DNA of 11,575 bases, taken from NCBI GenBank assembly GCA_021845645.1, contig JAJZVM010000129.1, positions 1 through 11,575 on the forward strand. The letters are read 5' to 3'. How positions within the stretch are numbered: the first letter of the stretch is position 1; each line of letters opens with the position of its first letter. This DNA is from Bacillota bacterium (GTDB lineage: Bacteria > Bacillota_E > JAJZYS01 > JAJYTV01). Position numbers and translations under genes: made by a program. Shown here one piece after another: positions 6,320 to 11,575 of this stretch. The notes under the pieces were generated by a model. That model was not told the origin of the DNA. It made no database searches and was given only the letters and a program-made list of their open reading frames with translations.

Positions 6320-8044
6320 TCAGCCGCTCTGACGGCCCCGGCGAAGCGCGGCGGTCGCGCTCTCGTTGACGGCCATGCGGCCTTCGTCGATCACGACGCC
6401 GTAGTCCCTGCGGGCCGCCTCGAGCGACACGTAGCCGCCGCGCACGTCCGCCAGGACCTTCTGCGGGTCGCGCGCATACGGGTCACCCCAGCCGCCGCCG
6501 CCGCCCGACGCGTTCACCATGACCTCGCCCGTGCGCATCTGCTCGTAGACGGATCCCCCGCGCAACTCGCGGTCGGTGCCGGCCCAGACGACGACGTGGT
6601 TCGGGTCCGCCTCGCCGCCGCCTTCGAGTCCCCAAGGACGCGTCTTCGTCTTCTTGACCATCGTCAGGGCCGTCGCGTCCGCGAGGAAGCGGTAGACGCG
6701 CGTCACGCCCAGCCCGCCGCGGTGCCTCCCCGGTCCCGCGGAGTCCTGACGCAGCCCGTAGTGCTCGATCAGCAGCGGCGCCTTCGTCTCCATGACCTCG
6801 ATCGGGTTGTTGCGGCAGCCGGGCTCCGAGAGGTGCATGATGCCGTTCTCGCCGTCGCCGCCCATGTGGCCGCCGAACCCCACCGCCTCGTTGCTCGCCT
6901 CGAGCCAGATCTTGCCCGTGTCCGGGTGCACCCCCACCCCCATCCAGGAGCAGATGTCGCCGCCCGACGCAGCCGGCACGACGTCCGGCATGGCGGGGGC
7001 GAGCGCCTTGCAGATCACCTCGGGCAGATAGAGGTCGGACCACATCATGAAGGTCGCGGCGGGCGGCTGCGCGTTGAAGAGCGAGCCTGGCGGCGCGATC
7101 ACCTTGAGCGGGCGGAAGTTGCCCTCGTTGGCGGGCGAGTCGGGTGTCGTCAAGGCCTTGAACGCCAGGCCGCAGACGCCGAGCGTCGACCCGACGGGCA
7201 TGTTCATCGGGCCGAGCACCGCATCCGACGAGCCCGTGAGGTCCACGAGGAACTCGTCCTCGCTGATCGTCACCGTCACCTTGATCTTCAGCATCGTGTC
7301 CCGGTCGACGCCGTCGTCGTCGACCCACTCCTCGGCCGTGAAGGTGCCCTTGGGCAAGGCCGCGAGGCGCGCCCGCGAAAGGCGCTCGCCGTGGTCCAGG
7401 ATCTGCTCGACCGCCTCTTTGAACGTCCCGGCGCCGAACTTCTCCACGAGCTCCCGCACGCGCCTCTCGCCGGTGTGGCAGGAGGAGATCTGCGCGTTCA
7501 TGTTGCCGATCACCCTGTCGGGGATGCGGCTGTTGAAGCGGATCAGGCGCTCGAGATCGCGGCTGTAGACGCCGCGGTCGTAGATCTTCATGCCCGGCAG
7601 GATCAGGCCTTCCTGGTGGATCGACGTCGTATCGAGGCAGTAGCCGGGGTCTTTCTGGTTGAGGTCCAGCCAGTGCGCCTTGCACGCCGTGTAGCCGATC
7701 AGCTCGCCCTGCGCGAAGATCGGCGAGCCGACCAGGACGTCGAGCGTGTGGTTCGACGACCAGTACGGCCAGTTGAAGAGGATCACATCCCCCTCGTGGA
7801 TGTTCTCCTCGCCGAGCAGCTCGACCATCTTCTGCAGCCCGTAGTCGTTGCCGCGCGTGAAGACGGCGAGGCCGGGCGCCTCGGCGAGCAGGCGGCAGTT
7901 CCGGTCGTAGATGCCGAGGCCGAAGTCCTGGATCTCGTAGATCACCGTGTCGTAGGCGGTGCGCTTCAGGTTGCGCAGCATCTCGCGCGCCGCCGAGAGG
8001 AGATAGTTGTGGATGACCTGCGACGTGATCGCGTCGACGCCCAT
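6320..8044 (-). CDS. hyuB: Hydantoinase B / N-methylhydantoinase B-family protein
   Basis: Partner subunit of HyuA in ATP-dependent hydantoinase/oxoprolinase-type enzymes, cytoplasmic. Its 574 residues match the usual HyuB length and are too short for acetone carboxylase alpha (over 700). Family landmarks: FGLGIYDRNCRLLAEAPG (41-58), SIHQEGLILPGMKIYDRG (141-158), SGGD (360-363), GPGRHRGGLGVTRVYRFL (437-454), and the C-terminal GGGGGWGDPYARDP (514-527) with DVRGGYVSLEAARRDYGVV. The region that in related proteins reads like NDPYHGGTH and RAHHxD is changed here to NWPYWSSNHTLD (91-102) and KAHWLD (122-127), so some putative metal-site His residues differ. The ATG overlaps the hyuA stop by one base (TGATG), with GGAGG 9 bases upstream inside hyuA, so the two are translationally coupled. 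The family is secure. The ring substrate (hydantoin, N-methylhydantoin, oxoproline or other) is not determined. Confidence 0.93.
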   Translation of the reverse strand: MGVDAITSQVIHNYLLSAAREMLRNLKRTAYDTVIYEIQDFGLGIYDRNCRLLAEAPGLAVFTRGNDYGLQKMVELLGEENIHEGDVILFNWPYWSSNHTLDVLVGSPIFAQGELIGYTACKAHWLDLNQKDPGYCLDTTSIHQEGLILPGMKIYDRGVYSRDLERLIRFNSRIPDRVIGNMNAQISSCHTGERRVRELVEKFGAGTFKEAVEQILDHGERLSRARLAALPKGTFTAEEWVDDDGVDRDTMLKIKVTVTISEDEFLVDLTGSSDAVLGPMNMPVGSTLGVCGLAFKALTTPDSPANEGNFRPLKVIAPPGSLFNAQPPAATFMMWSDLYLPEVICKALAPAMPDVVPAASGGDICSWMGVGVHPDTGKIWLEASNEAVGFGGHMGGDGENGIMHLSEPGCRNNPIEVMETKAPLLIEHYGLRQDSAGPGRHRGGLGVTRVYRFLADATALTMVKKTKTRPWGLEGGGEADPNHVVVWAGTDRELRGGSVYEQMRTGEVMVNASGGGGGWGDPYARDPQKVLADVRGGYVSLEAARRDYGVVIDEGRMAVNESATAALRRGRQSG

Positions 8045-10083
8045 CAGTTCTTGCCTCCGATCACGATGACGAGCTCCCCGTGCCGCCCGACGGTCATGAC
8101 GTCGCCCGCATGCAGGAGCAGGGTGTAGCTCGGCTCCTCGACGATGGCGGGCCCGGCCACCTCGTCGCCGGCCCGGAGCAGGGCGCGCCCGTAGACCGCG
8201 TAGTCGACGCGGTCCCCCGCGTCCTGGCGGTAGACCTGCCGGCTGCCCTTGCGGGCCGCCGCGACGTCGCCCGTGCCCGCCGGGATCTCGGCGATCGCCG
8301 GCCGCGACATCACGCCCATCGCGCGCACGCGCAGTGTGACGATGTGCACCGGATCGTCCATGCGGTGGCCGTACTGCATCTCGTGCAGGTCGCCGAACCG
8401 CCGCGCGATCTCAGGCACGGCCGCGGGGCCGAGTGGCCCCTGCGGCAAGGCGATGCGCACGGTGTGCTCCTGGCCCTCGTAGCGCATCTCGGCCCAGCGC
8501 ACGAAGCGATGGCGGTCCTGCTCGAAGCCGTCGCGCCGGAGAGCCTCCGCCCCTTCCCGCTCGAACGCGGCGTAGAGCGCCTCGAGGGCCGACATGTCCG
8601 CGCCCTCGAGCGACGTCACCTGCGTGCGGGCGTAGTCGTAGACGACGTCCACCATCAGCATGCCGAACGCCGAGAAGTTGGCGGGCCCCGGCGGCACGAC
8701 GACGGTCGGGATGCCGATCTCGCGCGCCACGTTGCAGGCGACGAAGCCGCCGCCGCCGCCGAAGGCCAGGATGGCGAAGTCCTTCGGATGGTGGCCCCGC
8801 TCGACCGAGATCTCGCGGATCGCCCCGGTGATCTTCGCCTCCGCGATGCGCACGATGCCGGCAGCGGCCTGTGCGGGCTCCAGGCCGAGCCGCTCGGAGA
8901 TGGCGCGCACCGCCGCCTCGGCGAGGTCGCCCTGGATCTGCATCTGGCCGCCGAGGAAGTTGACCGCGTCGAGGTAGCCGACGACCAGCGCCGCGTCGGT
9001 GAACGTGGCGGCCTCGCCGCCGCGGCCGTAGCAGGCCGGCCCTGGCAGGGCCCCTGCGCTCTGCGGCCCCACCTGCAGCGCGCCGCCCTCGTCGATCCAG
9101 GCGATGCTGCCGCCGCCGGCGCCGATCGTGCGGATGTCGATCATCGGCGTCGAGATGGGCAAGGTCTCGATGCTGGCCTCGTTGTCGATCGAGATCTGCC
9201 CCCCTACGACCATCGTCGTGTCGAGGCTCGTGCCGCCCATGTCGAGCGTGATCAGGTTCGCATGCCCCGTCAGTTGCGCAAGGTAGGCCGCCCCTACGGC
9301 GCCGCCGGCCGGGCCCGACATCACCGAGTGGACGGGCTCCTCCTTCGCCGCCGCGACGGTCATGGCGCCGCCGCCCGAACGTGTCAGAAGAAAGCGGCCC
9401 TGGAAGCCCTGGCTGCGCAGGGCGCCGTCGAGGCGGTCGAGATAGCTGCCCATGATCGGCTTGATGTAGGCGTCGATCACGGCCGTGCTCGTCCGCTCGT
9501 ATTCCCGGTACTCGCGGGTGAGGCGGTGCGAGAGCGTCACCGCGAGCTCCGGGCAGACCTCGGCGAGGACCTGCTCCATCGCGAGCTCGTGCTCGGGATT
9601 CACGTAGCTGTGCAAAAAGCTGACGACGACGGCCCCGGCCCCGCTGGCCCTGACCTGCCTGGCCACCTCCGCAGCCCGCGAACGGTCGAAAGGCCTGAGC
9701 ACCCTGCCGCGGTAGTCCATGCGCTCGGGCACCTCGAAGCGGAGGTGGCGCGGCACGAGCACAGGGGGCTTGCGGTACTTGAAGTCGTACATCGGCTCGC
9801 GGTCGGTGCGGCCGAGCTCGTAGACGTCGCGGAAGCCCTCGGTCGCGACAATCGCCACGACGGCCCCCGTCCGCGTCAGGAGCGCGTTCAGGCCGAGCGT
9901 CGTGCCGTGGATGAAGTAGTCCACACCCGCGATCGGCACGTCCGCCCGCGCGAACCCCTGCAGGACGCCCAGGGCGGGGTCCCGCGGCGTCGTCTCGACT
10001 TTCTCGAGCCGCACAGTGCCCAGTTCCGGGTCGAGCGCCACCACGTCCGTGAAGGTGCCGCCCACGTCCACCGAAATGCGCAT
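8044..10083 (-). CDS. hyuA: Hydantoinase A / N-methylhydantoinase A-family ATPase subunit
   Basis: ATP-using subunit that, with HyuB, opens hydantoin-like or lactam rings. Its 679 residues match full-length HyuA. The N-terminal domain starts with VDVGGTFTDV (5-14) and HGTTLGLNALL (59-69). The central domain carries LLTRSGGGAM (232-241), SGPAGGAVGA (256-265), the phosphate-type loop DMGGTSLD (281-288) and GPQSAGALPGPACYGRGG (339-356). The C-terminal domain has RYEGQ (534-538). This is the ASKHA-like fold shared with acetone carboxylase beta and 5-oxoprolinase. The usual FGGAGxLHA motif reads FGGGGGFVAC here (441-450), without the His. The ATG at 10083 has AGGAGG about 11 bases upstream. It lies 54 bases after the DUF917 gene and overlaps hyuB by one base. 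It is distinct from the second HyuA-like protein at the right edge. Confidence 0.94.
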   Translation of the reverse strand: MRISVDVGGTFTDVVALDPELGTVRLEKVETTPRDPALGVLQGFARADVPIAGVDYFIHGTTLGLNALLTRTGAVVAIVATEGFRDVYELGRTDREPMYDFKYRKPPVLVPRHLRFEVPERMDYRGRVLRPFDRSRAAEVARQVRASGAGAVVVSFLHSYVNPEHELAMEQVLAEVCPELAVTLSHRLTREYREYERTSTAVIDAYIKPIMGSYLDRLDGALRSQGFQGRFLLTRSGGGAMTVAAAKEEPVHSVMSGPAGGAVGAAYLAQLTGHANLITLDMGGTSLDTTMVVGGQISIDNEASIETLPISTPMIDIRTIGAGGGSIAWIDEGGALQVGPQSAGALPGPACYGRGGEAATFTDAALVVGYLDAVNFLGGQMQIQGDLAEAAVRAISERLGLEPAQAAAGIVRIAEAKITGAIREISVERGHHPKDFAILAFGGGGGFVACNVAREIGIPTVVVPPGPANFSAFGMLMVDVVYDYARTQVTSLEGADMSALEALYAAFEREGAEALRRDGFEQDRHRFVRWAEMRYEGQEHTVRIALPQGPLGPAAVPEIARRFGDLHEMQYGHRMDDPVHIVTLRVRAMGVMSRPAIAEIPAGTGDVAAARKGSRQVYRQDAGDRVDYAVYGRALLRAGDEVAGPAIVEEPSYTLLLHAGDVMTVGRHGELVIVIGGKN

Positions 10084-10137
10084 CGTCCAACCTGCCTCCT
10101 CAACGTCTTGGCGCCTTCGCCGCCGGGGATCCCTCCC

Positions 10138-11244
10138 TCAGCCGGCCACCTGCAGTGCCGCCTCCGGCAGGTCGCCGGGCAGCGGCCGGAAGTCGACGTC
10201 GTAGCCGAAGGCCCTGGGCCCCACGACCGCGAGGGCCCGCTCCGTCTTGAGCTTGGCGGCCGCCGGGATGCCCACCACCGTCAGCCTGAGGCCGTAACGC
10301 AGGGCCTCCGTGCCAAGCGGCAGGCCGCTTTCCTCCTCGATCAGCGCGACGATGTCGGGCACCGTGGCCACAGGCACGCCGTCGCGGTAGGCGATGAGAA
10401 ACTCGTTCTGGATGTCGATCTGCATGTTCTCGGACTGGTAGCCCCCAAGCCCCGCGATCTGCAGGCGACCGCGCGCGAAGCCCCCCGTCGTGCGACGCTC
10501 GACGTCGACCACCTTGCCGACGAACAGCTCCTGGGCGGGCACCACCGAGGCGATCCCGGCGATCGGGTCGTCCTTTTGCCTGTTCGCCACTTCGACGGCC
10601 CTGCCGAGCCTGTGCACCAGCGAGAGCGTGCCGTGGATGCCGTAGGACTTCAGCTCCCCGCCCGTGATCACGGGCAGCGCGAGCGCGACGGAGCCCCCCA
10701 TCGCCACCGTCGCGGCGCGCCCGATGCGCTCCGCCGTCTTGGCGCTGTCGACCGGCCCGAATACGGCCGAGTTGCCCTGCGGGTCGTGCAGGGCGAACGG
10801 CCAGGGCCGTACGCCGTAGATCATGAAGGTGTCCATCTGCAGTTCGGGGAAGGCGCGCCCCATCGGGTCGGCGTCGATCACCGGCAGGCCGCCGTAGGCG
10901 CCGGCGATCAGCGGTTCGATCGCGTTGCCGCCGCCCACCTCGCCGACCACGAGGAAGCGGAACTTCCTGCCGAGATGCTGCTCGATCGCGTGCACCGACT
11001 GCCACATCTCGTCGCCCCGCGGCAGCTTCTCGATGCCCACCGTGGGAGCGCCCATGCCCGAGACGCCGCAGCCCAGGTCGTCGTCCTGGAGTTCGCCCGC
11101 CGGCATGATGCCGACCCGCCGCCCCTCGCGCAAGAGCCCTGTCAGCTGCAACTGGCCGAGGTAGGGGCTGCCGCCGCCGCCGGCGCCGAGGATGCCGGCG
11201 CCCACCGCGATGGCCGAGACCTCGTCCTCACGCAGGATCCACAT
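10138..11244 (-). CDS. DUF917 / S-methyl-thiohydantoin desulfurase-family protein
   Basis: Its 368 residues match the DUF917 family, one branch of which is known as a metal-dependent thiohydantoin desulfurase in ergothioneine breakdown. Landmarks: GAGILGAGGGGSPYLG (16-31), GMGAPTVGIEK (63-73), GEVGGGNAIEPL (101-112), PVIDADPMGRAFPELQM (121-137), QNEFLIA (279-285) and GPRAFGYDVDF (342-352). No signal or membrane segment, so cytoplasmic. The ATG at 11244 follows GGAGGTG by about 9 bases, and only 2 bases separate it from the upstream HyuA-like stop. DUF917 genes often sit beside HyuA/HyuB genes. Here the order suggests that it prepares or processes a substrate of the hydantoinase, for example turning a thiohydantoin into a hydantoin. 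That role is inference, and other DUF917 members have no known function. Confidence 0.9.
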   Translation of the reverse strand: MWILREDEVSAIAVGAGILGAGGGGSPYLGQLQLTGLLREGRRVGIMPAGELQDDDLGCGVSGMGAPTVGIEKLPRGDEMWQSVHAIEQHLGRKFRFLVVGEVGGGNAIEPLIAGAYGGLPVIDADPMGRAFPELQMDTFMIYGVRPWPFALHDPQGNSAVFGPVDSAKTAERIGRAATVAMGGSVALALPVITGGELKSYGIHGTLSLVHRLGRAVEVANRQKDDPIAGIASVVPAQELFVGKVVDVERRTTGGFARGRLQIAGLGGYQSENMQIDIQNEFLIAYRDGVPVATVPDIVALIEEESGLPLGTEALRYGLRLTVVGIPAAAKLKTERALAVVGPRAFGYDVDFRPLPGDLPEAALQVAG

Positions 11245-11246
11245 CC

Positions 11247-11575
11247 CTAGCCCACCTCCTCGAGATCTCCGACCGACTTCATGCGGATGCGCGAGGCGCG
11301 GCTCGGCAGATAGGCGAGCGGCACCTCCTCGAAGTCGACGATCTGCGCCGTGCCCGGCTTGGCGCCGGCCTCGACCGCGCGGGCGGTCGCCTCTGCCCTG
11401 GCCCGCGCGAGGACCTCCTCGCGGCTGACGCCCTCGAGGTCGAAGACCTTGTCGATCTCCCCCCCGACCTGGGCGATCGCGGCGCCGATCGCGTTCGCCA
11501 CCGCGAAGTGCTCGGGGCGGATCACCTGCGAGGTACCCTCGATCGCATCGGGGATCAGGATCGAGCCGCCCCCGA
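11247..11575 (-). CDS. HyuA-like hydantoinase/oxoprolinase-family protein, C-terminal part
   Basis: The gene runs off the right edge; the frame is open to base 11573, giving 108 residues of the C-terminus. An internal GTG at 11525 is not the start. The sequence reads GGGSILIPDAIEGTSQVIRPEH, then FAVANAIGAAIAQVGGEIDKVF, a helix-rich stretch (SREEVLARARAEATARAVEAGAKPGT), and VEEVPLAYLP-like FEEVPLAYLPSRASRIRMKSVGDL near the end. From recall, this is the ending of the shorter HyuA-like proteins (about 510-530 residues) that accompany DUF917 genes. It differs from the C-terminal domain of the full-length HyuA downstream, so the operon carries two HyuA paralogues. Stop TAG, then 2 bases to the DUF917 start. 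The family call rests on a fragment, so it is less certain than its neighbours. Confidence 0.8.
   Translation of the reverse strand, partial: GGGSILIPDAIEGTSQVIRPEHFAVANAIGAAIAQVGGEIDKVFDLEGVSREEVLARARAEATARAVEAGAKPGTAQIVDFEEVPLAYLPSRASRIRMKSVGDLEEVG

Noticed and set aside
6209..8128. Plus-strand open frame opposite hyuB
   Set aside because: Antisense to a securely identified HyuB; the composition is that of a shadow frame, and there is no domain.
6320..10083. HyuA/HyuB as acetone carboxylase beta/alpha subunits
   Set aside because: HyuB at 574 residues is far shorter than the alpha subunit, and no gamma subunit gene is present nearby.
8080..11250. Very long plus-strand open frame (over 1000 codons) opposite the hydantoinase operon
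   Set aside because: It runs antisense across hyuA and the DUF917 gene, is rich in Arg, His, Asp and Ala without any domain, and is the usual by-product of GC-rich third positions. The minus-strand products match known families.

Overview
This is a GC-rich bacterial window holding one convergent pair of gene blocks. There are no rRNA or tRNA genes, CRISPR arrays or insertion sequences that I can recognise. Non-ATG starts (GTG, apparently CTG), strong GGAGG-type ribosome binding sites and short Cys-ended lipoprotein signals suggest a high-GC Gram-positive-like or deep-branching soil or thermophilic bacterium, for example a high-GC Firmicutes lineage. That placement is an inference from style, not from a marker gene.

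Left block, plus strand (1-1584): the end of a DppB-type permease (truncated by the window edge) and a complete DppC-type permease of a peptide/nickel/opine ABC importer. The DppC reading frame extends upstream to a CTG codon behind a clear ribosome binding site, which restores the usual family N-terminus. No ATPase or binding-protein gene is visible; they would lie to the left or elsewhere.

Middle block, minus strand (1612-about 6157): read right to left, there is a small single-membrane-segment gene that appears broken by two frameshifts, an unrecognised 292-residue lipoprotein, a 664-residue lipoprotein with twelve Asp-box (BNR/Ycf48-like) beta-propeller repeats, and a 340-residue secreted protein with about six such repeats. 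The last two look like paralogues. A 12-bp sequence is shared by their two upstream regions, and a perfect 9-bp hairpin lies between the unknown lipoprotein and the large propeller gene.

Right block, minus strand (6320-11575, continuing off the right edge): a tightly packed operon, read right to left: C-terminus of a HyuA-like hydantoinase/oxoprolinase-family protein, a DUF917/S-methyl-thiohydantoin desulfurase-family protein, a full-length HyuA, and HyuB. HyuA and HyuB overlap by one base (TGATG), and the DUF917 start lies 2 bases after the upstream stop. The operon is followed by two tandem hairpins (6242-6288). The set points to ATP-dependent opening of hydantoin-like or other cyclic-imide rings, possibly fed by removal of sulfur from a thiohydantoin. 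The peptide-type importer at the left could supply a small amide substrate, but the substrate cannot be read from this window.

Most notable: the two-HyuA plus DUF917 arrangement, the variant metal-site-like motifs in HyuB, the twelve-repeat propeller lipoprotein with its smaller partner, the reconstructable broken small gene, and the CTG start of the DppC permease.
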